Source: Hominimerdicola alba 8 | GTDB taxonomy: Bacteria > Bacillota > Clostridia > Oscillospirales > Ruminococcaceae | NCBI RefSeq assembly: GCF_000178155.2 | Contig: NZ_ADKM02000118.1 | Span: forward strand, 1-43,414 | Reading direction: 5' to 3' | DNA: 43,414 nucleotides | Shown here: in pieces, positions 8,630-16,245 of the stretch | How the letters are laid out: every line of letters begins with the position of its first letter | How positions within the stretch are numbered: position 1 is the stretch's first letter | Position numbers and translations under genes: made by a program | The notes under the pieces: model-generated | What the model saw: only the letters and a program-made list of their open reading frames with translations | What the model was told of the DNA's origin: nothing | Databases searched by the model: none

Positions 8630-8728
8630 TAGCGATCCAACTATTTAAATTCACAAAATCCGGTCGCAAAAGCTCGGATCTATGGATTTTGTGACCGGAT
8701 CTTGTCTGAATTTTAAGGCAGATCGCTA
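8630..8728 (-). mobile_element. Family B 99-bp inverted-repeat element (copy B2)
   Basis: Ends TAGCGATCC / GATCGCTA, flanked on both sides by TA (8628-8629 and 8729-8730). It is the same length as B1 and matches it in reverse orientation, including the internal CAAAATCCGGTCGCAAAAGC stretch. It sits between the htrA stop codon and the htrA terminator, so it is transcribed in the htrA 3' untranslated region. Confidence 0.85.
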
Positions 8729-8753
8729 TAAGATACACCATATTTCACCTTAG

Positions 8754-8790
8754 GCACCGCGCTCTCCTCCCTTGAGCGCGGTGCTGTTTT
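8754..8790 (+). terminator. Rho-independent terminator of htrA
   Basis: Perfect 11-bp stem GCACCGCGCTC / GAGCGCGGTGC with a 9-nt loop followed by TGTTTTGTG. Confidence 0.88.
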
Positions 8791-8854
8791 GTGTACAAAT
8801 TATCGTACCAACATATAAAATAAATATTTTTTTCAGAAAAATTTGTGAAAACAC

Positions 8855-8883
8855 TTGCAATTTTGAAAAAAGTGTGCTATAAT
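8855..8883 (+). promoter_or_regulatory. Sigma-A promoter of the SRP RNA
   Basis: -35 TTGCAA (8855-8860), 17-bp spacer, -10 TATAAT (8878-8883) preceded by an extended TGC. Transcription would begin near 8890, giving a ~50-nt leader with a small CTTGAC/GTCAAG hairpin before the SRP RNA body. Confidence 0.82.
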
Positions 8884-8938
8884 ACTAAAGTACCTTGACG
8901 ATAGGTCAAGTGAGATCAGAGATCATATTTCCGGGTAG

Positions 8939-9073
8939 TTCGATCCGAGATATGGGTGTGCGGGTCCTGTACAATGAAACGCTGTGAACCATGTCAGGCG
9001 GGGAACCGAGCAGCATTAAGCGGTCTGTTTCGTGTGTTACAGTTTCGCCTGCATGCCTATATGTCGGATCGAT
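8939..9073 (+). ncRNA. ffs: Signal recognition particle RNA (small 4.5S type)
   Basis: The apical SRP domain is recognisable: GTGAACCATGTCAGGCGGGG followed by AACCGAGCAGCATTAAGCG, equivalent to the GUCAGG...AGCAGC Ffh-binding loops. The flanks pair over more than 20 bases: CGATCCGAGATATGGGTGTG at 8941 onward with the stretch ending GCATGCCTATATGTCGGATCG before 9072. An eight-T run follows at 9073-9080 and serves as terminator. Its position just upstream of dnaX is the standard Firmicutes location. There is no sign of an Alu-type domain, so it looks like the short form; exact ends are estimated from pairing. The RNA works with Ffh in co-translational membrane targeting. Confidence 0.9.
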
Positions 9074-9094
9074 TTTTTTTGAGGAGTGAGTTAG

Positions 9095-10699
9095 GTGTAT
9101 CAGGCTTTATACAGAAAATGGCGTCCCAAGACCTTTGACGACGTCGTATCTCAGCCTCACATCACCACCACGCTGAAAAACCAGATAATCGGAGGTAAAA
9201 CTGCTCACGCCTATCTATTCACAGGTTCGCGCGGCACAGGTAAGACCACATGTGCCAGGATATTCGCCAAAGCAGTCAACTGTGAACACGGCAAAGACGG
9301 TATGCCGTGCTGTGAATGTGAGATATGCAAAGCGGCTGACAACGGCTCGCTGGGCGATATCATCGAGATAGACGCGGCTTCAAACGCCAGTGTCAACGAT
9401 ATCAGAGAACTGCGCGAAGGCGTGATGTTCACGCCTGAGATGTGCAAATATAAAATATATATCATCGACGAGGTGCATATGCTTTCGGTAGGCGCATTCA
9501 ACGCTCTGCTGAAAACTATGGAAGAACCCCCGCCGCATGTAAAATTCATTCTTGCGACCACCGAGATACAGAAAGTCCCCGCGACTATCGTTTCAAGGTG
9601 CCAGCACTTTGACTTCAACCGTATAAAAACAGAAGATATCGTGGCAAGGCTCAGCTATATCGCAGGGCAGGAGGGTTTCACACTGCATGAGGACGCTGCT
9701 GAGCTTATCGCAAGGCTGTCTGACGGCGGCATGCGTGATGCCCTGTCATTGCTCGACCAGTGCGTGGCTTTCTCAGATGATATTACACTGGATACTGTGT
9801 CAAACGCCTCAGGCATCGCAGGGCGCGATTACCTGTTCGATATACTCGAAAGCATCGCAGATAAAAATGCGGTCGAAGCACTGAAAAAAATAAGCGAACT
9901 TCACGCCATGTCCAAAGACCTTAAAGTGCTTGCGGGCGAATTGCTGGAACAGATGCGCAACGTCATGCTGGCAGCCACGATCGACAACGGCAAAGACCTT
10001 ATCACATGCCTTCCCGAAGAAATGGTGAGGATAGAGGGCATAGCAAAAAAGATGTCGCTGGAAGAGATACTGGGCTGCATCTCCCTTTTGCAGGAAAGTT
10101 CTGAGAGGTTCGCAAGAAGCACCTCAAAAAGGATAGAACTTGAAATGTGCATCATTAGACTGTGTACAGGCAGCTACGGCACAAACGCTGTACAGGCTGT
10201 CCCGAAACAGTCAGGCGGTATGCCCGATCAGGAATTGGTCAAGCGGCTTGCAAGACTTGAAGATGCTGTCAGAAATGGCGTCACTGTGCAGGCTGACAGA
10301 CCCGCAGATGCTCCACCGCCCAAGCCGGAACCCGACCCCGATTTCAAGAAGATGGATCCCTCGCAGATCACACCTATACAGAACTGGGAAGGGCTTGTGA
10401 CTGAGATAAGCCGCAGAAATCCTGCGATAAGCGGTTTTCTGAAAAAGTCAAAGGCTTTCATGTGCGGCAGTACAGTGTTCATCATAGTCGATAATGACTT
10501 TTTCTTCCAGCAGTTCAAAAAGCTGAACGTTTCGGCGCTGATAGCTGATGTTCTGCGTGAAAATTACGGACAGAGCTTCAATATCAAGGCTAAATCTGCC
10601 AAGAATGTTTCGCCTGAAGATACGGAAAATCCTATCAACAAGCTGTTGGCAAAAGCAAAAGAACTTGATATAGAAGTCGATATAAAAAATAAAAATTAA
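9095..10699 (+). CDS. dnaX: DNA polymerase III subunits gamma/tau
   Basis: A 534-residue clamp-loader ATPase that holds the replisome together. It opens with the typical MYQALYRKWRPKTFDDVVSQ, then Walker A GSRGTGKTT (44-52), a Cys-rich zinc module (around CCECEICK), Walker B YIIDEVHML and the sensor segment ILATTEIQKVPATI. The C-terminal ~180 residues are the tau-like region, including a proline-rich linker (PPPKPEPDPD). Translation starts at a GTG behind GAGGAG at 9081-9086, just after the SRP RNA terminator, so part of its transcription may be read-through from the SRP promoter. ebfC and recR follow closely, the classic order. Confidence 0.96.
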   Translation: MYQALYRKWRPKTFDDVVSQPHITTTLKNQIIGGKTAHAYLFTGSRGTGKTTCARIFAKAVNCEHGKDGMPCCECEICKAADNGSLGDIIEIDAASNASVNDIRELREGVMFTPEMCKYKIYIIDEVHMLSVGAFNALLKTMEEPPPHVKFILATTEIQKVPATIVSRCQHFDFNRIKTEDIVARLSYIAGQEGFTLHEDAAELIARLSDGGMRDALSLLDQCVAFSDDITLDTVSNASGIAGRDYLFDILESIADKNAVEALKKISELHAMSKDLKVLAGELLEQMRNVMLAATIDNGKDLITCLPEEMVRIEGIAKKMSLEEILGCISLLQESSERFARSTSKRIELEMCIIRLCTGSYGTNAVQAVPKQSGGMPDQELVKRLARLEDAVRNGVTVQADRPADAPPPKPEPDPDFKKMDPSQITPIQNWEGLVTEISRRNPAISGFLKKSKAFMCGSTVFIIVDNDFFFQQFKKLNVSALIADVLRENYGQSFNIKAKSAKNVSPEDTENPINKLLAKAKELDIEVDIKNKN

Positions 10700-10711
10700 G
10701 GAGTTATTAAA

Positions 10712-11062
10712 ATGAAAGCAAGAGTTCCTAACGGTATGGGCAAAGGTCCCTCAAACAATATGAATCAGATGCTCAAGCAGGCTCAGAAGATGCAGGACCA
10801 GATCACTGCACTTCAGGCTGATCTGGAGCAGAGAGAGTTCAATGGTACAGCAGGCGGCGGTGTCGTTGAAGTTACCATCAACGGCAAGAGAAACGTTCTC
10901 GACCTGAAGCTGGCTCCCGAGATAGTTAACCCCGAAGAGATCGAGGATCTGCAGGATCTTATCAAGGCTGCATTCAACGCTGCTGTTGATAATCTTGATG
11001 AGGTCAGCGATGCTGAGATGCAGAAGCTGACAGGCGGCGTTTCCTTCCCCGGTCTGTTCTGA
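10712..11062 (+). CDS. ebfC: YbaB/EbfC nucleoid-associated protein
   Basis: A 116-residue small DNA-binding protein that forms dimers and coats the nucleoid. Family signatures are NQMLKQAQKMQDQI, then NGTAGGGVVEVTINGKRNV and the helix VNPEEIEDLQDLIKAAFNAA. It starts at an ATG behind AAGGAG, 12 bp after dnaX, and is followed four bases later by recR. The dnaX-ebfC-recR linkage is conserved across bacteria. Confidence 0.95.
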   Translation: MKARVPNGMGKGPSNNMNQMLKQAQKMQDQITALQADLEQREFNGTAGGGVVEVTINGKRNVLDLKLAPEIVNPEEIEDLQDLIKAAFNAAVDNLDEVSDAEMQKLTGGVSFPGLF

Positions 11063-11065
11063 TCT

Positions 11066-11668
11066 ATGGCTGAAAGCAACCCTCTCCCGCTGGTGCTGCT
11101 TACCGAGCAGTTCGCGAAACTTCCCGGTATAGGCATGAAATCGGCTCAGCGCATCGCCTATCATGTGATGGAGATGAACGCCGATGAAGCAAAGGCTCTC
11201 GCTGATGCTGTGATGAATGTCCATAAGACTGTACACTTGTGCAAATATTGTCAGAATTATACCGACAGACACGTCTGTCCGATATGTGATGACAACAGGC
11301 GCGACCACAGCCTTGTGTGCGTGGTGCAAAGCCCGCAGGATATCACCGCCATCGAGCGCACCAATGAATATAAGGGAGTTTACCATGTGCTGCATGGTCT
11401 TATATCACCGCTTAACGGCATTTCGCCCGATGATTTGAAGATAAAGGAACTGCTTGCACGTATAAATGCAGGCGGCATCGATGAGATAATCATGGCGACA
11501 AACCCCACAGTTGACGGTGATGCTACAGCTTATTACATCTCAAAGCTGCTCAAACCGCTGGGCGTTAAGGTCACAAGGCTCGCCTTTGGTCTGCCGATAG
11601 GCGGTCAGCTGGAATATGCCGATGAGATAACGCTGTACAAAGCGCTTGAAAACAGAAACGAAATATAA
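11066..11668 (+). CDS. recR: Recombination mediator protein RecR
   Basis: A 200-residue RecR, which with RecF/RecO loads RecA onto gapped DNA. It has an N-terminal helix-hairpin-helix (KLPGIGMKSAQRIA), a C4 zinc finger (Cys59, Cys62, Cys71, Cys74), and a Toprim domain beginning SLVCVVQSPQDITAIE with EIIMATNPTVDGDATA, closing with LAFGLPIGGQLEYAD. The length is standard. The ATG lies four bases after the ebfC stop without its own strong ribosome binding site, which suggests translational coupling. Confidence 0.96.
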   Translation: MAESNPLPLVLLTEQFAKLPGIGMKSAQRIAYHVMEMNADEAKALADAVMNVHKTVHLCKYCQNYTDRHVCPICDDNRRDHSLVCVVQSPQDITAIERTNEYKGVYHVLHGLISPLNGISPDDLKIKELLARINAGGIDEIIMATNPTVDGDATAYYISKLLKPLGVKVTRLAFGLPIGGQLEYADEITLYKALENRNEI

Positions 11669-11670
11669 CA

Positions 11671-11705
11671 AAACTCCGTGAGTCATTCTCACGGAGTTTC
11701 TTTTT
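11671..11705 (+). terminator. Terminator between convergent recR and DUF1294 genes
   Basis: A 12-bp stem AAACTCCGTGAG / CTCACGGAGTTT, 5-nt loop, then CTTTTT. It ends two bases before the stop codon of the minus-strand gene and has an A-rich left side, so it may serve both strands. Confidence 0.88.
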
Positions 11706-11706
11706 G

Positions 11707-11973
11707 CTATAAGAAGAATTTCAAATAAACAAATGCCGCAGCCTCAGCAAAAAAGATAATAGGCAGCCCCACCGAAAACTTTGGCTTTCGGGTCTTGTGA
11801 TGAAATACCACCATACCCATCAGCCCGCCGACTATGCCCAATACCGCCGACAGCACAAGCGTCCTTTCGGATATGCGCCACCTGCCGCCCTTCGCCTTGC
11901 CCTTGTCGATGCCGTACATTATGAATACCGCAAGGTTCACTGCACCGTAAACGCATAAAAGCACTTTATCCAT
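11707..11973 (-). CDS. DUF1294 small membrane protein
   Basis: An 88-residue protein of the DUF1294 family. It has an N-terminal membrane helix, the family hallmark YGIDKGKAKGGRWRISE, a glycine-rich middle helix (LGIVGGLMGMVVFHHKTRKPKF) and a C-terminal hydrophobic helix. The function is unknown for the family. Its ATG overlaps the tadA coding end by eight bases, so the two are co-transcribed in the order CPBP protein, tadA, DUF1294. Confidence 0.9.
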   Translation of the reverse strand: MDKVLLCVYGAVNLAVFIMYGIDKGKAKGGRWRISERTLVLSAVLGIVGGLMGMVVFHHKTRKPKFSVGLPIIFFAEAAAFVYLKFFL

Positions 11974-12436
11974 TCTTCTTCCTCACTCTCAGCCCCCTGA
12001 AAAAAACCGACAGCGCCGCCGCACATTCCTCTTCAAGTACGCCGCCCACACATTCGGGCTTGTGATTGTACGGCAGACCAAACAGGTCTACCACCGACCC
12101 GCAGGAACCCGCCTTCTTGTCATATGCACCAAAGACCACCCTCTCGACCCGCGAGTTTATCACCGCCCCCGCACACATGGGACATGGCTCTAAGGTCACA
12201 AAAAGTTCGCAGTCTATCAGCCGCCAGCCGCCCAGCTTCCTGCTCGCCTGCTCAATGGCGACTATCTCCGCGTGGGTCAGCGGCGAACGACCGTATTCGC
12301 GGCGGTTGAACCCCCTGCCGACTATCTCGCCCGTACTTTTTTTGACCACCACCGCCCCCACAGGGACTTCGTCCTCCTCAGCGGCAAGTGCCGCCAGTTC
12401 AAGCGCCTTGCGCATGTACATCTCGTCCCGCGTCAT
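11966..12436 (-). CDS. tadA: tRNA-specific adenosine deaminase
   Basis: A 156-residue deaminase that converts adenosine 34 to inosine in the tRNA anticodon. Zinc and catalytic motifs are intact: H55-A-E57 (with Glu57 as proton shuttle) and P84-C-P-M-C88. The start is placed at 12436 because this ATG forms an ATGA overlap with the stop codon of the upstream gene and gives a normal family N-terminus (MTRDEMYMRKALELA); upstream in-frame ATG codons lie inside that gene. It is most likely essential. Confidence 0.94.
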   Translation of the reverse strand: MTRDEMYMRKALELAALAAEEDEVPVGAVVVKKSTGEIVGRGFNRREYGRSPLTHAEIVAIEQASRKLGGWRLIDCELFVTLEPCPMCAGAVINSRVERVVFGAYDKKAGSCGSVVDLFGLPYNHKPECVGGVLEEECAAALSVFFRGLRVRKKNG

Positions 12437-13599
12437 GTCAGGAACCTCATGGAAACTATAGTCATTACGACCGCGCATACGAACCACATCGCCACCGTGT
12501 TCGATGACAGCATCAACTCAACCTTTTTGGCAAAAGGCAGTTCCGATTCGTTGCGCTCAATATTGAAACTCCAGCCCTTTCTGCTGTTCAGCCTTGAATA
12601 AACCACCAGCGCACCCGCGCATATGACCATATACACAGCTATCGTCAGTATCCGCCCCGTTGCAGAACTAATTATGCCCACAAATACCAGCAGATAGTTC
12701 ACCGTAGTTGAAACCGAGTGCATCAGTATCGCAGTTACTATCGAACCGGAACGCACCGTGAACATGCCGATGACCACCGAGCAGAGCATCGCATAGCCCA
12801 TATAAGAAAGGTCGTAAAAACTCAGCCCGCATGCCACCGCAGCCACCACCACCGCAAAGGAATCACCAAACTGCCTGAAACTCTGCAAGACCAGTCCGCG
12901 AAAGAATATCTCACACAGCACAGGCAGCAAAATGCAGTTGTACACCAGCGACAGCAGTACCGCCTTTGCATCACGGCTGTTGAACATGTAGATGTATATG
13001 CTGTCTACCTTGACGACCCCCAGAATGTGAGAAAGCAGCGTGTTCGACAGCCGCCCGACGACGATTATCATAAGCATTATGATAACTGCATTGAACTTGA
13101 AAGAACCCGTTGCAGTGGCGTTGCCCTTTGGCAGAGCCACTTTCAGCGGCAGTTTAGTCCGCATGTGGTAAACAACTATCGCCGTGATATACTTTACCAC
13201 ACTCACGCCCATGAACAGCACGCAGACCGAAAACGGCATATCTCCCAGCGTGCTGCGCTCAGAAAAGTATATCACATTTGCAGGCACATCAAGGTCAAAG
13301 TACACAGCCATCAGAAAATTTATCACATCAAACATCAGCATGACCAGCATTACAGCCCCCAACAGCCTCAGACAGTTGTGCAGTGTTGCGGATTCTGCTG
13401 TGTCAGCACCGCGCTTTATGTAGCCGCGCCCCGCCATGTACGAATGTTCGCGTGAATCATGTACATAGTTGAACGAATACTGATTGCTCTCATCACTTCT
13501 CCACTTGAAGTATGCTTCTTCATACTCCTCGTTCTGGTTCTGATATGTGCGCTCTCTCGCGACATTGCGCACAAATTCCTTATCTTTTTTTGACGACAT
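12433..13599 (-). CDS. CPBP-like (CAAX protease/bacteriocin-processing family) membrane protein
   Basis: A 388-residue protein with a ~70-residue charged N-terminal cytoplasmic segment and about eight membrane helices. The C-terminal helices resemble the CPBP/Abi fold: CEIFFRGLVLQ (Glu230, Arg234), GLSFYDLSYM and AILMHSVSTTVN (His294). The usual EExxxR motif is reduced to CExxxR, and the FxxxH position in motif 2 is not histidine, so protease activity is uncertain. The ATG at 13599 was chosen for its GGAGGTG ribosome binding site; an earlier start would add 14 residues. The end overlaps the tadA start (ATGA). Confidence 0.78.
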   Translation of the reverse strand: MSSKKDKEFVRNVARERTYQNQNEEYEEAYFKWRSDESNQYSFNYVHDSREHSYMAGRGYIKRGADTAESATLHNCLRLLGAVMLVMLMFDVINFLMAVYFDLDVPANVIYFSERSTLGDMPFSVCVLFMGVSVVKYITAIVVYHMRTKLPLKVALPKGNATATGSFKFNAVIIMLMIIVVGRLSNTLLSHILGVVKVDSIYIYMFNSRDAKAVLLSLVYNCILLPVLCEIFFRGLVLQSFRQFGDSFAVVVAAVACGLSFYDLSYMGYAMLCSVVIGMFTVRSGSIVTAILMHSVSTTVNYLLVFVGIISSATGRILTIAVYMVICAGALVVYSRLNSRKGWSFNIERNESELPFAKKVELMLSSNTVAMWFVCAVVMTIVSMRFLT

Positions 13600-13707
13600 C
13601 GGTTCACCTCCGATTGTTTTTACTGCTATCCCCCGCCCCATCAGCGATATGTTATCGGGATATCCGTAACATTTTTTAAAAGCAATTTCTGCCTATATAT
13701 TTTATAT

Positions 13708-13864
13708 TGTGGTTATCCCGCTGACACACCACAAAAACGGCGTTTTTACGAACTTAAGGTGGTTGGCGTATATCTTTCCCCCGCCACAGGCGGGGGAAAG
13801 ATATGGGGCGCTCAATTATCCTTTTGTTTACAGCATTTTCAGCTGGTGTGCTAAAGGGATATTC
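13708..13864 (+). mobile_element. Family A small mobile repeat (copy A2), 157 bp, with internal hairpin C
   Basis: Ends TGTGGTTATCCCGCTGACAC and GGTGTGCTAAAGGGATATTC. It is flanked by a perfect 11-bp direct repeat ATATTTTATAT (13697-13707 and 13865-13875). Inside, at 13772-13802, sits a 14-bp-arm hairpin ATCTTTCCCCCGCC-aca-GGCGGGGGAAAGAT that is absent from copies A3 and A7. The 300-plus bases between the CPBP gene and spoIID hold nothing else recognisable. Confidence 0.88.
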
Positions 13865-13987
13865 ATATTTTATATTATAACACACTCCGCCCCGTTTGTC
13901 ACTACCTTTTCGGCGTTTTTAACGATTATTTCACAGGTATAATGCACCGAACATGTGCATATAATTATATCAAAGGGGGCTTGTACT

Positions 13988-14935
13988 ATGAAAGAAAACA
14001 TTCAGTGTGCGGTAGTGCTGGCAGTGTGTCTTGCACTGATACCCTGCCTTGCCTTTGTAAAAAAAGCCCGCGCCGCGCCCGCCGACTTCACCGTTGGCGT
14101 TTACCTTACGGCAGAAGGCAAAGTCGAAGAATACCCGCTGGCAGACTACGTGACAGGTGCAGTCCTTGCCCAGATCCCCGCAGACTTCGACGAAGAAGCA
14201 CTGAAAGCACAGGCAGTCCTCGCCCGCACCTACATAATGCGCCGCTATGCCGACGAACTTGACTCCCCCACGCCGTCACTTCACGGTGCGCTGATAAGCG
14301 ACGACGACCGTATCTACCAGAGTTTTTACACCCCACAGCAGGCAGAAGACTTCTACAGTGACAGCTATGACACAGCCCGCACCCGCGTTGAAAAAGCAGT
14401 CCGCGCCGCCCCGGAGATACTCACCTACAAGGACGAACCCGTAACAGCGGCTTACCACTCGGCATCATCGGGCAGCACCGAGAGCGCCTTTACCGCATGG
14501 GGCGTTGATATCCCTTACCTGCAAGCGGTCGAAAGCGCCACCGATGCCGAACTTGACGGCATCGAAACTAAGCTGACCCTCTCCGCCGATGAACTTCGCA
14601 GCACCGTCAGCGAACAGCTCGGCATTACCCTCACAGGTCAGCCCGAAAGCTGGCTGGAAACCGCCGCCAACGAGCGCGGCTATGTCACCGAAGTCACCCT
14701 CTGCGGCAGCAAAACTAATGTCCGACAATTCACTGCCGCTCTGGGCATAGCATCACCCTGCTTCACCTTTGAGATGTCCGACAGCAAGTTCACATTCACC
14801 TCTCGCGGCTTCGGTCATCTTGTGGGACTCAGCCAGTACGGTGCAAACTCAATGGCAGAAACAGGCAGCAGCTACCGCGAGATTCTCTCCCACTATTTCA
14901 AAGGCTGCAAGCTGAAAACCACCACTCTGCAATAA
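13988..14935 (+). CDS. spoIID: SpoIID/LytB domain protein
   Basis: A 315-residue protein with an N-terminal membrane anchor or signal (about residues 5-28) and one SpoIID domain. SpoIID is a lytic transglycosylase that trims peptidoglycan for engulfment of the forespore. Seen here are YVTGAVLAQIPADFDEEALK, AQAVLARTYIMRR (the helix with the conserved Glu/Arg region), AYHSASSGSTESA, and the C-terminal GFGHLVGLSQYGANSMA. The ATG at 13988 follows AAAGGGGG; an ATG 33 bp upstream is in frame but has no ribosome binding site. Together with the gerA operon it argues for a sporulation history, but SpoIID-like proteins also occur in non-sporulating relatives. Confidence 0.88.
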   Translation: MKENIQCAVVLAVCLALIPCLAFVKKARAAPADFTVGVYLTAEGKVEEYPLADYVTGAVLAQIPADFDEEALKAQAVLARTYIMRRYADELDSPTPSLHGALISDDDRIYQSFYTPQQAEDFYSDSYDTARTRVEKAVRAAPEILTYKDEPVTAAYHSASSGSTESAFTAWGVDIPYLQAVESATDAELDGIETKLTLSADELRSTVSEQLGITLTGQPESWLETAANERGYVTEVTLCGSKTNVRQFTAALGIASPCFTFEMSDSKFTFTSRGFGHLVGLSQYGANSMAETGSSYREILSHYFKGCKLKTTTLQ

Positions 14936-14942
14936 ATCAAAA

Positions 14943-15065
14943 TGTGGTTATCCCGCTGACACACCACAAAAACAGCGGCTATACAGAACTTAAGGTTCTT
15001 GGCGTATGGCGCTCAATTATCCTTTTGTTTACCGCATTTTTAGTTGGTGTACTAAAGGGATAGTC
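14943..15065 (+). mobile_element. Family A small mobile repeat (copy A3), 123 bp
   Basis: Ends TGTGGTTATCCCGCTGACAC and TTGGTGTACTAAAGGGATAGTC. It is flanked by a perfect 11-bp direct repeat ATAAATCAAAA (14932-14942 and 15066-15076); the left copy contains the spoIID stop codon. This is the plain form of the repeat without hairpin C and can serve as the family reference. Confidence 0.9.
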
Positions 15066-15092
15066 ATAAATCAAAAAGCAGTGCTGATACAT

Positions 15093-15139
15093 AAGCCATA
15101 GTATTTCCGATACAGTTCAGAAAGTACTATGGCTTTTTA
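15093..15139 (+). terminator. Probable spoIID terminator, displaced by A3
   Basis: An 11-bp stem AAGCCATAGTA / TACTATGGCTT with a ~21-nt loop, ending in a T run. It lies beyond repeat A3, which appears to have inserted between the spoIID stop codon and this hairpin. Confidence 0.72.
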
Positions 15140-15142
15140 AAT

Positions 15143-15303
15143 TATGGTTATCCCGCTGACACACCAAAATAAACGATGTTATATTGGGAACTGAATATAG
15201 TTGGCGTTTATCTTTCCCCCGCCTGCGGCGGGGGAAAGATAACATCAACTCAGTATTTCCTTGTTATAAAGGTATTTTTGGATGGTGTGCTAAAGGGATA
15301 GTC
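15143..15303 (+). mobile_element. Family A small mobile repeat (copy A4), 161 bp, with internal hairpin C
   Basis: Ends TATGGTTATCCCGCTGACAC and GGTGTGCTAAAGGGATAGTC. The 11-bp flanks are imperfect (GCTTTTTAAAT versus ATATTTTAAAT, 8 of 11 shared). A hairpin ATCTTTCCCCCGCC-tgc-GGCGGGGGAAAGAT sits at 15210-15240. The interior between the hairpin and the right end differs from A2. Confidence 0.85.
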
Positions 15304-15313
15304 ATATTTTAAA

Positions 15314-15342
15314 TTGACAGCAAAGATATACTGTGCTATAAT
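15314..15342 (+). promoter_or_regulatory. Strong sigma-A promoter for the 103-aa membrane protein
   Basis: -35 TTGACA (15314-15319), 17-bp spacer, extended TGC and -10 TATAAT (15337-15342): a near-consensus promoter. The -35 starts at the last base of the right flank of repeat A4. Confidence 0.85.
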
Positions 15343-15382
15343 TATCAGTAACACGACACTATCTTCCACCAAAGGAGTCAAT

Positions 15383-15694
15383 ATGAAAACTGATAAGTTT
15401 GTATCAAAAGAAGTTATGCGCAGATCGGTCATTTTATTCGATATTATCGAGGGTGCTTTCTCAGTTTCCTTCTTAACACTGAGCCTGGCGCTTATTTTTG
15501 ATAAAGAGGATCCCGAACGCAGCTGCGGATTTGGCTTATTTATATTTACTATGTGTGTTTTATTTTTGCTTATTCCAAATCTTATTTTCAAATTTATCTG
15601 TAAGTTCCGCATGAAAGATACTTTGCTCTGTCAGTTTCTCCCGCTCCTTTCAGGTGCAGCACTGTATGCCCTATATCAGCTCATACCCAAATAG
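15383..15694 (+). CDS. Small hypothetical membrane protein
   Basis: A 103-residue protein starting at ATG 15383 behind AAAGGAG (15371-15377) and served by a near-consensus promoter. Three hydrophobic segments are visible: about residues 15-38 (SVILFDIIEGAFSVSFLTLS), 52-75 (FGLFIFTMCVLFLLIPNLIF) and 85-100. No family recognised. The stop codon is the first part of the hairpin sequence that begins the 152-bp repeat array, so the array probably supplies its terminator. The good promoter and ribosome binding site make it a real gene; function unknown. Confidence 0.72.
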   Translation: MKTDKFVSKEVMRRSVILFDIIEGAFSVSFLTLSLALIFDKEDPERSCGFGLFIFTMCVLFLLIPNLIFKFICKFRMKDTLLCQFLPLLSGAALYALYQLIPK

Positions 15695-16245
15695 CCCCCA
15701 AGTGCCGTAAACACTCAGGGGCTAAACTTTTATATATTCTCTAAAAGAGCCGTTTTTTTGTACTATATTATCCTTTTCATGCAGTATATCCGAGAAATTC
15801 ATACCACCATACTCCTTCCCCGCAATCTCCCCAAAAAACAAAACAGCCCCCAAGTGCCGTAAACACTCAGGGGCTAAACTTTTATATCTTCTCTAAAGGA
15901 GCCGTTTTTTTGTACTATATTATCCTTCTCATGCAGTATATCCGAGAAATTCATACCACCATACTCCTTCCCCGCAATCTCCCCCAAAAACAAAACAGCC
16001 CCCAAGTGCCGTAAACACTCAGGGGCTAAACTTTTATATCTTCTCAAAAAGAGCCGTTTTTTTGTACTATATTATCCTTCTCATGCAGTATATCCGAGAA
16101 ATTCATACCACCATACTCCTTCCCCGCATTCTCCCCAAAAAACAAAACAGCCCCCAAGTGCCGTAAACACTCGGGGGCAGAACTTTTATATCCTCTCTCA
16201 AAGAGCCGTTTTTTGTACTATATTATCCTTCTCATGCAGTATATC
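15694..16245 (-). repeat. 152-bp tandem repeat array (three full units plus a partial unit in a gene 3' end)
   Basis: Units start at 15694, 15846, 15998 and 16150, exactly 152 bp apart and nearly identical. On the minus strand each unit holds a ribosome-binding-like AAGGAG, a short frame, and a terminator hairpin (GCCCCTGAGTG / CACTTGGGGGC) followed by TGTTTTGTTTTT. The fourth, partial unit is the end of the NlpC/P60 gene itself: the shared sequence covers its last eight codons, its stop and its terminator. The array therefore looks like repeated duplication of that 3' end. Short frames in the units: 15722-15802 and 15874-15954 (26 residues, MNFSDILHEKDNIV...), and 16044-16106 (20 residues). 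Confidence 0.9.
16150..16178 (-). terminator. Terminator of the NlpC/P60 gene
   Basis: On the minus strand: stem GCCCCCGAGTG / CACTTGGGGGC, then TGTTTTGTTTTTTGG. Copies of the same terminator head each 152-bp unit, and a close relative follows the dockerin gene at 21433-21462. Confidence 0.82.

Noticed and set aside
15694-16245. CRISPR-like regular repeat
   Set aside because: The 152-bp units are contiguous with no unique spacers, and the unit is a gene 3' end plus terminator. No cas gene is nearby.
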